From NCBI GenBank assembly GCA_021636625.1, contig JAJWLX010000061.1, positions 1 to 19,683 of the forward strand: a stretch of DNA of 19,683 nucleotides, written 5' to 3'. Position numbers and translations under genes: made by a program. Source of the stretch: Prevotella sp. (GTDB taxonomy: Bacteria; Bacteroidota; Bacteroidia; Bacteroidales; Bacteroidaceae). A model generated the notes under the pieces. That model was not told the origin of the DNA, did not search any database, and saw only the letters and a list, made by a program, of their open reading frames with translations. Below are positions 7,615-15,165 of the stretch, in pieces (positions within the stretch are counted from its first letter, which is position 1; the number at the start of each line of letters is the position of its first letter).

Positions 7615-10281
7615 TTATTCTGTTAAGAACTTCAGAATACCCTGCATGATGCTGTAGCGGGTTTTCTCATCGCTGATGCACTCCAGTGGGAATCCCATGG
7701 TGAAGGTGCGGTAGCTGGTACTCCTGTAGGCAACTGCTGCACTGGTTCCCGTAAGATAACGCATGGCGCAGAAGGCTGTGCTGCCTATAGGCTTGAGTAT
7801 CTCCGGATGGGTGGCTGCATAATGCTTGGCATTCAGCGAATGATAGTAGCTGAATTCCTTGCCCAGTCCGCTTACCATAGGCGATGTGGTAACGATACTG
7901 TCTCGCTCGGTAATGGTGGAATCTTCCGGATTGACATCCTGCACGATAAACTTGGTGCCGGTAGGCTCATAGTTTACTTTCAGAATGGCGCCCATGAATG
8001 ATTTCTCCTCTTCATCCTGCATGTCGCTGCCGTTGTAGGAGCCGCTCACAAGCAGTTTTCCGCCGTTGAGGGCATAGTACTTGATGCGCTTCTGCATGGC
8101 TGGGGTGAAGGTCTTGTAGTACTGATGGGTATATCCGTCGTAGCGTTCCAGACCATTGATGAGGTCCACTGCCTGATAATCGGTCATCTTCACTCTTCCC
8201 GAAAGGATGGCTTCGCTCGAACAGCTGGCTATGCTGTACTTGTTGCCGGAAGCGATGGCCTGGGCATGCTCCACGGTATGGTTGAAGTCATTACCTGCCA
8301 CAAACTGTCCTATCATCTCGTTGCCGCTGTATCCCAGTCCGCTGGAAGATTCGATACCCATTCTATGGATGTCAAATACCCGCTGCTTGCCGCTCCAACC
8401 CGCCGTCAGACCATAGCTTACGCCTGGGTCCTGGTCGAAGTCGAAGCCCTGGATACTGTCGTTATCTACCACCTGCGGTGAGGCAAGGCGATGGAAATTG
8501 TTTACGATCAGAATCTTGTTGGTGGCAGTAGGGTTATAGAGTGCCGAGAGGGTTTCTGATGGGAAGCTCTCGCCGCCCTGGTTTACGGCTGCTACCCGGA
8601 AGTTGTAGAGCTTGCCTGGCTCCAGCTTCACGTTGTAGATGTTGGAGCGAACCATCGTACCATTGTCGAATCCGCCTTTGCCTTCTGCCTGATAAACAAT
8701 GTAGCTGGTTGGCTTGGCGGTAGGTTCCGTCTTGTCAAGCTGCGCATTCCAGGTGAGGCTGGCATAGCCCAGTTCATCCACCTCCACACTGAAGTGGTTG
8801 GGTGCCAGAGGCTGTACCACATACGGTTCGTCATGGTTGCTGCTCACGAATCTGAGAATGGTCTTGTAGATGGAGCGGGCGATGGTAAACTTGCCCATCG
8901 GATCCTGTGCGATGCGCATGTCCGGGAAGCTCTGGTGAGAGAGCATTTCGATGATTGCCGATGGTACTTCCGGCAGTCGGGTCTCCGAATAGTTCCTATC
9001 CCAGAGATAGCGTTTTCCGAATGAACCAAAGGTGTTGGTCATATCTTCTACAAGATTATCTCTCAAAGCCTTAGCGAAATCTTTTGAAGCAAATCTTGAA
9101 ATGCCGCTGTTCAGCATGCCATCGTTGAAATCGGTGGTGCAGATAGCGAGTGCACCCCAGGTGGATTGTCCGTCAGGGTTGTATCCTGCGTCGCTGTGCA
9201 GGGCGAGAGAAAGCTCTATCGGCACGCGCTTGCCGTCCATTGCCGGCATATATACGCTGCCGCCTCCCAGCCAGTTGGTCATCATCGAACGGGTGTTGAT
9301 GTCGTCGGCATAATCGTTCTTTCCCTTTCTTCCGCCATACACGCTGTAGGGTGCTCCAGCCCACTGGGCGTAGTATCTTGCTCCTTCCAGGCAGCGTGGC
9401 AGTCCGCTTACGAATCCGCCACGTTCGATGTTGCCCATACCGCCTCCGAATCGTACGGCATCTGTGGTTACTACACCTCTGCGTGAAGCGTGATTGGTGC
9501 AGACCACACGGTTGAACTCATTGCATCCCTTGTCGAACTCGAAGGTGCCGAGATATACCCATGTGCCGCCACCCATACGCTGGTTGACGGTAAATTCCGT
9601 AGCCTGTCCCTTGTGATAGACGATGTATTTGGCATCGGGCACACTCTTGGGCAGTGTCTGATAGCTTACGTAAACGGCATATTTTCCCTCTTTCTGGAAG
9701 TTAGGCTGATAGCTTACCATACTGTTTTTCTTTCGCTTGGTAGCCTTCGCCTGTCTCACGGTACCCATCTGGAACGGATTCTCTCCATCCTGATAGGAAG
9801 CCTGGAGGTTGGCGAATCCCAGGGAGTCGCAGTTCTTCCATTTCTTGCCATTCACGAATTCCTGGTAGGAGATGGAATGTCTGTCGTCGTTATCCACCAC
9901 AATCTCCTGCTGCTGCCAGTCGCGTTCACGGGGAGTGAAGACGATGGCACCGGCATTTTCCAGCATCGGGATGAGATAAGGCACCACGATGGTCTGGGTA
10001 AAGAGGTCTTCCGTGGTACAGAAGAGGTTAGGACGTTGCCATTTCCATCCTCTTTCAGCATCCCAGTATCTTCCGTGAGATGCCCATAGTGAGAGATGCC
10101 GGTTCTGCAGTCCGGCAGTCACGAAGTAGGGGCGTGAGGCGTTGAACACCCACGGATCTTCATCGTATTCGATGTTTCCCCATGCATGACTGTTTCCCTC
10201 ATCGAATGCCTGCAGCATGAATCCGGAAGAGATAAGCAGACTGCTTATCAGCCCATATTTTATAAAACTCGTTTTTTTCAC
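7615..10281 (-). CDS. Secreted N-acetylmuramoyl-L-alanine amidase with golvesin-like, FN3 and C-terminal domains
   Basis: Predicted secreted peptidoglycan amidase, 888 aa. Signal peptide residues 1-25 (MKKTSFIKYGLISSLLIS.., cleavage after LQA). The amidase-3 fold appears split: an N-terminal part around 50-115 (SLWASHGRYWD, Glu-containing segments), then an insertion at about 187-278 that resembles the golvesin/xanthan-lyase C-terminal domain (KYAVYVSYQ.., GTFEFDKG.., VTTDAVRFGGG), then the catalytic remainder with LALHSDAG (His362) and PSAIIEMLSHQSF (Glu445). An FN3-like domain spans about 485-583. Residues 588-888 look like a ThuA/glutamine-amidotransferase-like fold (ILIVNNFHR.., AIASGNKY.., GGKLLVSGSY). 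The start codon is GTG (10279-10281), with no better ATG in frame. Some databases call such proteins xanthan lyase; the amidase motifs argue for a cell-wall role. Confidence 0.85.
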   Translation of the reverse strand: MKKTSFIKYGLISSLLISSGFMLQAFDEGNSHAWGNIEYDEDPWVFNASRPYFVTAGLQNRHLSLWASHGRYWDAERGWKWQRPNLFCTTEDLFTQTIVVPYLIPMLENAGAIVFTPRERDWQQQEIVVDNDDRHSISYQEFVNGKKWKNCDSLGFANLQASYQDGENPFQMGTVRQAKATKRKKNSMVSYQPNFQKEGKYAVYVSYQTLPKSVPDAKYIVYHKGQATEFTVNQRMGGGTWVYLGTFEFDKGCNEFNRVVCTNHASRRGVVTTDAVRFGGGMGNIERGGFVSGLPRCLEGARYYAQWAGAPYSVYGGRKGKNDYADDINTRSMMTNWLGGGSVYMPAMDGKRVPIELSLALHSDAGYNPDGQSTWGALAICTTDFNDGMLNSGISRFASKDFAKALRDNLVEDMTNTFGSFGKRYLWDRNYSETRLPEVPSAIIEMLSHQSFPDMRIAQDPMGKFTIARSIYKTILRFVSSNHDEPYVVQPLAPNHFSVEVDELGYASLTWNAQLDKTEPTAKPTSYIVYQAEGKGGFDNGTMVRSNIYNVKLEPGKLYNFRVAAVNQGGESFPSETLSALYNPTATNKILIVNNFHRLASPQVVDNDSIQGFDFDQDPGVSYGLTAGWSGKQRVFDIHRMGIESSSGLGYSGNEMIGQFVAGNDFNHTVEHAQAIASGNKYSIASCSSEAILSGRVKMTDYQAVDLINGLERYDGYTHQYYKTFTPAMQKRIKYYALNGGKLLVSGSYNGSDMQDEEEKSFMGAILKVNYEPTGTKFIVQDVNPEDSTITERDSIVTTSPMVSGLGKEFSYYHSLNAKHYAATHPEILKPIGSTAFCAMRYLTGTSAAVAYRSTSYRTFTMGFPLECISDEKTRYSIMQGILKFLTE

Positions 10282-10294
10282 TTTCTTCTATGTT

Positions 10295-10335
10295 GAGTGT
10301 CGCACCCCGATCCTTTCAACCTGGGGGCGACACTC
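10295..10335 (-). other. Leader/intercistronic hairpin upstream of the amidase gene
   Basis: GAGTGTCGC (10295-10303) pairs with GCGACACTC (10327-10335), and CCCC (10305-10308) pairs with GGGG (10323-10326) across a one-base bulge. This makes a 13-bp GC-rich stem with a 14-nt loop. It lies between the acyltransferase stop (10351) and the amidase GTG start. In the minus direction no T-run follows, so it is unlikely to terminate the operon; a role in message stability or start-site access is inference. Confidence 0.6.
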
Positions 10336-10350
10336 CTTTCTTTTTGCTTG

Positions 10351-10908
10351 TTAGTCGATATTTCCAATGGAGAACTTCTCGGGTTTCTTTCCCTTGAAAT
10401 CCTTGAAGTACAGCTTGATTTCCCGCATGTCCTTCTCCACATCACCCGAAGGGATGATCATCTTGGTACACTGTATCACCTTCTTCTCGTAATCCACGCC
10501 GTAGAGTAGGATAGGGATGCCTGCCTTGAGGGCGATGAAATAGAATCCCTTCTTCCATTCCGGGTTGAGCGAGCGGGTACCCTCCGGGGTGATGCAGAGA
10601 CCGAAACTCTCGCGCTTCTTGGCCTCTTCAGCCAGGTTGTCGGTCATGCTGGTATGCTTGCTTCTCCACACCGGTACGCCACCCATCTTTCTGAAGATAG
10701 GTCCCAGCGGCCAGAAGAACCATTCCTTCTTCATCAGGAAATTGCTCTTGATGTTCTCAGCTCTGGAGTAGAGCTGTCCTATCAGGAAGTCCCAGTTGCT
10801 GGTGTGTGGTGCAAGACAGATGATGTACTTCTTGGGAAAGTCGATGGTTACTTCCTTCTTCCATCCCATTCGCTTGTATAATATCCACTGACAGATGTCC
10901 TTGATCAT
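10351..10908 (-). CDS. PlsC-type 1-acyl-glycerol-3-phosphate acyltransferase family protein
   Basis: Small acyltransferase (185 aa) of the PlsC/LPLAT family, which transfers acyl chains to lysophospholipid or related acceptors at the inner membrane. Motifs: HTSNWD (His35-X4-Asp40, catalytic block I), GGVPVWR (76-82, block II), and TPEGTRS (107-113, block III glycerophosphate site). The usual N-terminal membrane helix is absent; the protein starts directly with MIKDICQWILYKRMGW, an amphipathic stretch. The exact acceptor cannot be told from sequence. AGAAG lies just before the ATG. It follows the 90-aa gene by 66 bp and precedes the amidase gene by 69 bp. Confidence 0.88.
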   Translation of the reverse strand: MIKDICQWILYKRMGWKKEVTIDFPKKYIICLAPHTSNWDFLIGQLYSRAENIKSNFLMKKEWFFWPLGPIFRKMGGVPVWRSKHTSMTDNLAEEAKKRESFGLCITPEGTRSLNPEWKKGFYFIALKAGIPILLYGVDYEKKVIQCTKMIIPSGDVEKDMREIKLYFKDFKGKKPEKFSIGNID

Positions 10909-10974
10909 TTCTTCTTAATCTATTCTCTATATATATTATAGGTATAATGGATGCTCTTCTCCGTTTCTTGGGGC

Positions 10975-11247
10975 TTATCCCATATTGGAGATCTGGTCGA
11001 TAATCTCGCTCACCTGCTTGTTGAAGTCATGAATCAGGTTCTGATAGTATGCTCCCGGCTTTATGCCAGGCTCTGGGTGAGAAACGCGCTTGATGAAGTC
11101 GCTATTGACCATTACGATAGATGAAAGGATGCCATCTACGTCCTCCTGAGAAGGGTTTCCATTGTACAAAGACGCAGCTACAGTCTCAGCGAAAAGCTCG
11201 CTGGTAATGTAGTTGATAGTGCGTTTTAAATCTCTTTTGCTAGCCAT
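10975..11247 (-). CDS. Unrecognised 90-aa helical protein
   Basis: I do not recognise this family. The protein is short, soluble and predicted helical: MASKRDLKRTINYITSEL starts with a basic amphipathic helix, PGIKPGAYYQNLIHDF is a central turn plus helix, and the end is SEIIDQISNMG. There is no signal peptide. A promoter-like sequence lies upstream (11290-11320) and the acyltransferase gene follows, so it may head the minus-strand run. Its clean frame, ATG and promoter support a real gene. Confidence 0.72.
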   Translation of the reverse strand: MASKRDLKRTINYITSELFAETVAASLYNGNPSQEDVDGILSSIVMVNSDFIKRVSHPEPGIKPGAYYQNLIHDFNKQVSEIIDQISNMG

Positions 11248-11289
11248 AATTCTTATTTCTAAATTAATAATTGGTTAAAAACATTGGCT

Positions 11290-11320
11290 CAAAGATAATC
11301 ATTTTCTTTGGAAAAGCAAT
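11290..11320 (-). promoter_or_regulatory. Promoter for the minus-strand five-gene run
   Basis: Minus-strand TATCTTTG (11290-11297) matches TAnnTTTG exactly. ATTG (11317-11320) stands at the -33 position, one mismatch from TTTG, with a 19-bp spacer. Expected start of transcription is near 11283, about 35 nt before the 90-aa gene. Confidence 0.55.
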
Positions 11321-11367
11321 AGAAAATCAAAAAAAATATCGATATTAACTCATTTTTAGCATTTTTC

Positions 11368-11399
11368 TTTCCGTATCTCGTAGAAAAACCTTAAATTTG
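11368..11399 (+). promoter_or_regulatory. Promoter for the phosphofructokinase gene
   Basis: TTTC (11368-11371, one mismatch from TTTG), a 20-bp spacer and TAAATTTG (11392-11399) fit the Bacteroidota promoter. The leader would be about 38 nt and A/T-rich, without a Shine-Dalgarno site, as is usual for strongly expressed genes in this phylum. It is divergent from the promoter at 11290-11320. Confidence 0.6.
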
Positions 11400-11444
11400 C
11401 AGTGTTTTTGAAGTTTCAACTAATTAAATATTAATAAAAGAATT

Positions 11445-13094
11445 ATGGAAAAAAGTGCATTGCAGATTGCAAGAGCTGCTTATCAGCCAAAGTTGCCAAA
11501 GGCGCTTCAGGGTCCTGTAAAGGCAGTTGAGGGTGCAGCAACTCAGTCAGTAGGTAACCAGGAAGAAATCAAGGCTCTCTTCCCTAACACATACGGAATG
11601 CCTGTTATTACTTTCGAGGCTGGCGAGGCTCAGGAACTCCCTGCTTTCAACGTAGGTGTAATCCTTTCTGGTGGTCAGGCTCCTGGCGGGCACAACGTGA
11701 TCTCTGGTCTCTTCGACGGTGTGAAGTCTCTCAACCCAGCTAACAAGCTCTATGGCTTCATCCTCGGTCCTGGCGGTCTCGTTGATCACAAGTATATGGA
11801 GATTACTCCTGAGATCATGGACGAGTACCGTAACACTGGTGGTTTCGATATCATCGGTTCTGGCCGTACCAAGTTGGAGAAGGAAGACCAGTTTGAGAAG
11901 GGTATCGAGATTCTCCGTGAGCTCGGTATCAAGGCGCTCGTTATCATCGGTGGTGACGACTCTAACACCAACGCTTGCGTCCTCGCTGAGTACTATGCTG
12001 CCAAGAAGTATGGCGTTCAGGTAATCGGTTGCCCTAAGACTATCGACGGTGACTTGAAGAACGAGCAGATCGAGACTTCTTTCGGTTTCGATACAGCCTG
12101 CAAGACATACTCTGAGCTCATCGGTAACATCGAGCGCGACTGTAACTCTGCACGCAAGTACTGGCACTTCATCAAGTTGATGGGTCGTTCAGCTTCTCAC
12201 ATCGCTCTTGAGTGCGCACTCCAGACTCAGCCAAACATCTGCTTGATTTCTGAGGAGGTAGAGGCTAAGGAGATGTCTCTTGATGATGTTGTTACATACA
12301 TCGCTACAGCTGTAGCTAACCGTGCTGCTGATGGCAACAACTTCGGTACTGTTCTCATCCCAGAGGGCTTGATCGAGTTCATCCCAGCTATCAAGAAGCT
12401 CATCGCAGAGTTGAACGAGGTTCTTACAGATCCTGCAACAGGCGAGAGCCGTGAGTTTGCTGGCGCTGAGGAGCAGATCGCATTCGTTAAGGGTGCTATC
12501 GCTAAGGATAACCTCGCTGTATTGGAGTCATTGCCAGCAGACGTAGCTCGCCAGCTTTGCCTCGACCGTGACCCTCACGGAAACGTACAGGTTTCTCTCA
12601 TCGAGACAGAGAAGTTGCTCTCTCGCATGGTAGCTGAGAAGTTGGCTGCTTGGAAGAAGGAGGGTAAGTACGTAGGTAAGTTCTCTGCTCAGCACCACTT
12701 CTTCGGTTACGAGGGACGTTGCGCAGCTCCTTCTAACTACGATGCTGACTACTGCTACTCACTCGGTTTCAACGCATCTCGCCTCATCGCTAACGGCAAG
12801 ACTGGTTACATGTCAATCATCAAGAATACAACAGCTCCTGCAGCTGAGTGGATTGCCGGTGGTGTGCCTATCACAATGATGATGAACATCGAGCGTCGTA
12901 ACGGTGCCAACAAGCCAGTTATCCGCAAGGCTCTCGTAGAGCTCGACGGTGCTCCATTCAAGTTCTTCGCTTCTAAGCGTGAGCAGTGGGCTAAGGAGAC
13001 AGCTTATGTATATCCAGGTCCTATCCAGTACTGGGGTCCATCTGAGGTTTGCGATCAGACCACAAAGACTCTCCAGTTGGAGCAGGCTAAGTAA
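11445..13094 (+). CDS. pfp: PPi-dependent 6-phosphofructokinase
   Basis: Glycolytic enzyme converting fructose-6-phosphate + PPi to fructose-1,6-bisphosphate + Pi, reversible; cytoplasmic. The protein is 549 aa, the size of the long PPi-dependent class. Motifs: GVILSGGQAPGGHNV (71-85), GFILGPGG (104-111), IIGGDDSNTNA (167-177) with Asp171 at the place where ATP-dependent enzymes have Gly, PKTIDGD (197-203) with Lys198 and catalytic Asp201, MGRSASH (246-252) and PEGLIEF. The Asp171/Lys198 pair is the accepted mark of PPi over ATP use. Codon use is strongly biased (AAG, AAC, GAC, CTC, TTC, CGT nearly fixed), unlike the neighbours, which implies very high expression. The GH25 gene follows after 22 bp. 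Confidence 0.95.
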   Translation: MEKSALQIARAAYQPKLPKALQGPVKAVEGAATQSVGNQEEIKALFPNTYGMPVITFEAGEAQELPAFNVGVILSGGQAPGGHNVISGLFDGVKSLNPANKLYGFILGPGGLVDHKYMEITPEIMDEYRNTGGFDIIGSGRTKLEKEDQFEKGIEILRELGIKALVIIGGDDSNTNACVLAEYYAAKKYGVQVIGCPKTIDGDLKNEQIETSFGFDTACKTYSELIGNIERDCNSARKYWHFIKLMGRSASHIALECALQTQPNICLISEEVEAKEMSLDDVVTYIATAVANRAADGNNFGTVLIPEGLIEFIPAIKKLIAELNEVLTDPATGESREFAGAEEQIAFVKGAIAKDNLAVLESLPADVARQLCLDRDPHGNVQVSLIETEKLLSRMVAEKLAAWKKEGKYVGKFSAQHHFFGYEGRCAAPSNYDADYCYSLGFNASRLIANGKTGYMSIIKNTTAPAAEWIAGGVPITMMMNIERRNGANKPVIRKALVELDGAPFKFFASKREQWAKETAYVYPGPIQYWGPSEVCDQTTKTLQLEQAK

Positions 13095-13116
13095 TAAGAA
13101 ATAATCATATTATTAT

Positions 13117-14028
13117 ATGTCAACAAGACGAACGGCTTCTTCACAAAAAAAGGGTACTGTGGCGAGAAGGAAGACTTCTTCCCGTCGTGGGGGCTCTCGT
13201 GGCAGAAGGCGTTCGTCTTCTGTTTTTCAGCGTTATCCCCGATTGGCATGGTGGATTGGTGGAACGGCGGTAGTAGTACTGTATGTTTTCCTGTTCTATC
13301 ATTTCTTCGTAGGTCCAACCGGTTTCAGATGGCGTGCCCTCTATGGCGATGAGGTGTATCCCGAAGGCTACGAGATTCATGGCATTGATATCTCTCATTA
13401 TCAGGGCAAGATAGACTGGGAGCAGCTCAACAATGCGATGATCAAGGGTTGTCCTGTGCGCTTTGTCATCATCAAGAGTACCGAGGGTTCCAGCCGCCTG
13501 GATGAGAATTTCCGTGAGAACTTCAATCAGGCTCGCGATTATGGATTCATCCGTGGCGTGTATCATTTCTGGAGCAATAAATCCACGGCTCGCGAACAGG
13601 CGTATTACTTCCTGGAGCAGGTGCATCTTACGGATGGCGATCTTCCGCCCGTACTCGATATCGAGCATAAGCCCGATGACAAGAGTGTAGAGGATTTTCA
13701 GCGCGATGTGCTCACGTGGCTGCATATCGTAGAGGATAGGTATCATGTGAAACCGATCATCTATACCTATTACAAGTTCAAGGAGCAGTATCTCAGTGCG
13801 CCCGTCTTCGATGACTATCCTTACTGGATAGCGCATTATTATGTAGATAAGGTGCAGTACAAGGGCAAGTGGAAGTTCTGGCAGCATACGGATGCAGGAA
13901 AGCTTCCGGGCATCAAGGGCTATGTGGATTTCGATATCTACAACGGCAGCTACTACGATCTGCGCCAGCTCTGCATCGGCAGCAATGACAAGGATAAGAA
14001 ATTGTGGGATAATGATGAAGAAGAATAA
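13117..14028 (+). CDS. Membrane-anchored GH25 lysozyme (muramidase)
   Basis: Predicted N-acetylmuramidase of glycoside hydrolase family 25, 303 aa. Residues 1-40 are strongly basic (many R, S and K; e.g. RRGGSRGRRRSSS at 23-35). A single membrane helix follows at about 44-66, so the enzyme is probably anchored in the inner membrane and faces the periplasm. The GH25 domain spans about 86-285: GIDISHYQGKIDW (Asp91), PVLDIE (Asp181 and Glu183, the catalytic DxE), and WQHTDAGKLPGIKGYVDFDIY, split across 255-275, with the DxD pair Asp271/Asp273. It lies 22 bp after pfp and is closed by a strong terminator, so it is likely co-transcribed with pfp. Confidence 0.93.
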   Translation: MSTRRTASSQKKGTVARRKTSSRRGGSRGRRRSSSVFQRYPRLAWWIGGTAVVVLYVFLFYHFFVGPTGFRWRALYGDEVYPEGYEIHGIDISHYQGKIDWEQLNNAMIKGCPVRFVIIKSTEGSSRLDENFRENFNQARDYGFIRGVYHFWSNKSTAREQAYYFLEQVHLTDGDLPPVLDIEHKPDDKSVEDFQRDVLTWLHIVEDRYHVKPIIYTYYKFKEQYLSAPVFDDYPYWIAHYYVDKVQYKGKWKFWQHTDAGKLPGIKGYVDFDIYNGSYYDLRQLCIGSNDKDKKLWDNDEEE

Positions 14029-14073
14029 AGCTTGATTTTTCCAAGGGGGAAAGATCAAGCTTTATTTTTTTTT
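14027..14073 (+). terminator. Intrinsic terminator after the GH25 gene
   Basis: AAAGCTTGAT (14027-14036) pairs with ATCAAGCTTT (14054-14063). TTTTCC against GGAAAG continues the stem to 16 bp with a 5-nt loop (14043-14047). ATTTTTTTTT follows (14064-14072). The stem begins inside the GH25 stop codon. This is a textbook intrinsic terminator; the A-rich left side is short, so it acts mainly on the plus strand. Confidence 0.9.
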
Positions 14074-14101
14074 CTGCTGTTTTTATTCTTTATTGTTGGT
14101 T

Positions 14102-14974
14102 TTACGCTCCCAGTACCAGGCAGGTCCAGTTGTTATCTACCTGTCTTGTTATCTCGTGCAGTCCCAGCTCATCTGCCTTCTCCAGCAATACAGGCACATC
14201 TTCCTCGTAGAAACCGCTCAGAATCAGTGTACCGCCCATATTCATCACGCTGCGGAAGAGTTTCATGTCTTCCAGCAGGATGTTGCGGTTGATGTTGGCC
14301 ATCACCACGTCGAAGACACCGCTCACGTGGTTCAGTACGCTGCTGTTTCCGAAGAGTACCTCCATGTTATCTACGCCATTCAGTACGGCATTGTGCTTGG
14401 CATTCTCCACGCTCCATTCGTCGATGTCGTAGCCCACCACATCCTTGGCGCCGAGCTTCGAGGCGGTGAGTCCCAGGATGCCCGTACCCGTTCCGCAGTC
14501 TAGTATGCGCTTGGTCTTGACAGGCATCTCCAGCAGCTGTGCGATGATCATACGGGTGGTTTCGTGGTTGCCGGTTCCGAAGGCTAGCTTTGCCTCGATG
14601 CCGATTTCTATGATGTCGGGACGGTCGCTTGTATCCGGATAGAGTTCCGGATGCTTGGCATCGTAGATCACTACCTGGTCGCCCACGAAGATAGGGTCGA
14701 AGCCCTGCTCTTCCCATTCCTGGTTCCAGTCCTTGTCTTCGGCATCCTGGATGTCGTAGGTTATCTGGGTGTCCATGATAGGGAAGTCTGCGATGTAGGC
14801 ATCCAGCACCTCCTTGTCGAAGAGGTCTTTCTGCACGTATGCCTCCATACCCGTTTCGGTTTCTTCAAACGATTCGAATCCAGCCTCGGCAGCACCGTCT
14901 GCGAGCAGGTCCTGGCAGGCTTGCATCAAGTCGGCCGATGTCTCGATATTGAATGTCGCTACTAAATATTTCAT
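14102..14974 (-). CDS. prmA: Ribosomal protein L11 methyltransferase PrmA
   Basis: SAM-dependent enzyme that methylates ribosomal protein L11; cytoplasmic. The protein is 290 aa, the usual length. The N-terminal 1-100 is the L11-recognition domain (FESFEETETGMEAYV). The methyltransferase domain shows the PrmA-typical AFGTGNHETT (131-140), SAM motif I RILDCGTGTGILGL (156-169), acidic motif II VGYDIDEWSVENA (180-192), and NINRNIL (227-233), corresponding to the catalytic N-x-x-x-N/L region. It converges on the GH25 gene and is transcribed alone from a promoter in the 15.0-kb intergenic region. Confidence 0.95.
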   Translation of the reverse strand: MKYLVATFNIETSADLMQACQDLLADGAAEAGFESFEETETGMEAYVQKDLFDKEVLDAYIADFPIMDTQITYDIQDAEDKDWNQEWEEQGFDPIFVGDQVVIYDAKHPELYPDTSDRPDIIEIGIEAKLAFGTGNHETTRMIIAQLLEMPVKTKRILDCGTGTGILGLTASKLGAKDVVGYDIDEWSVENAKHNAVLNGVDNMEVLFGNSSVLNHVSGVFDVVMANINRNILLEDMKLFRSVMNMGGTLILSGFYEEDVPVLLEKADELGLHEITRQVDNNWTCLVLGA

Positions 14975-15050
14975 ATCATTTTTTCTATTGATTTTGTCCT
15001 AAAAATGCTTACGGATGTTCAAAAAAGTTTGAAATCCTTTAAATCTTCTG

Positions 15051-15058
15051 CAAAATTA
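15051..15058 (-). promoter_or_regulatory. -7 box upstream of prmA
   Basis: Minus-strand TAATTTTG matches TAnnTTTG; no convincing -33 TTTG is seen 19-21 bp upstream. It would give a leader of about 70 nt with a weak hairpin (TTCAAA/TTTGAA at about 15018-15032). Confidence 0.4.
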
Positions 15059-15101
15059 TAAAAAAATAGGGGAAAACCTACTATTATTTAGGGAAATTCT
15101 G

Positions 15102-15132
15102 TAATTTTGCATCAAAATAAGTGGTATTTTTG
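15102..15132 (+). promoter_or_regulatory. Two tandem -7 boxes upstream of the aromatic-rich protein gene
   Basis: TAATTTTG (15102-15109) and TATTTTTG (15125-15132) both match TAnnTTTG, each followed by C. Neither has a good TTTG at the proper -33 distance. The downstream box leaves a leader of about 27 nt containing AGGAG (15152-15156), 9 bases before the ATG. A true Shine-Dalgarno site is uncommon among the genes in this window. Confidence 0.4.
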
Positions 15133-15165
15133 CATAAAGAACAGAAAAGATAGGAGAAATATACA

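Noticed and set aside
13141..14058. 305-aa minus-strand open frame
   Set aside because: Exactly opposite the GH25 gene, which has catalytic motifs; the antisense product has no recognisable domain.
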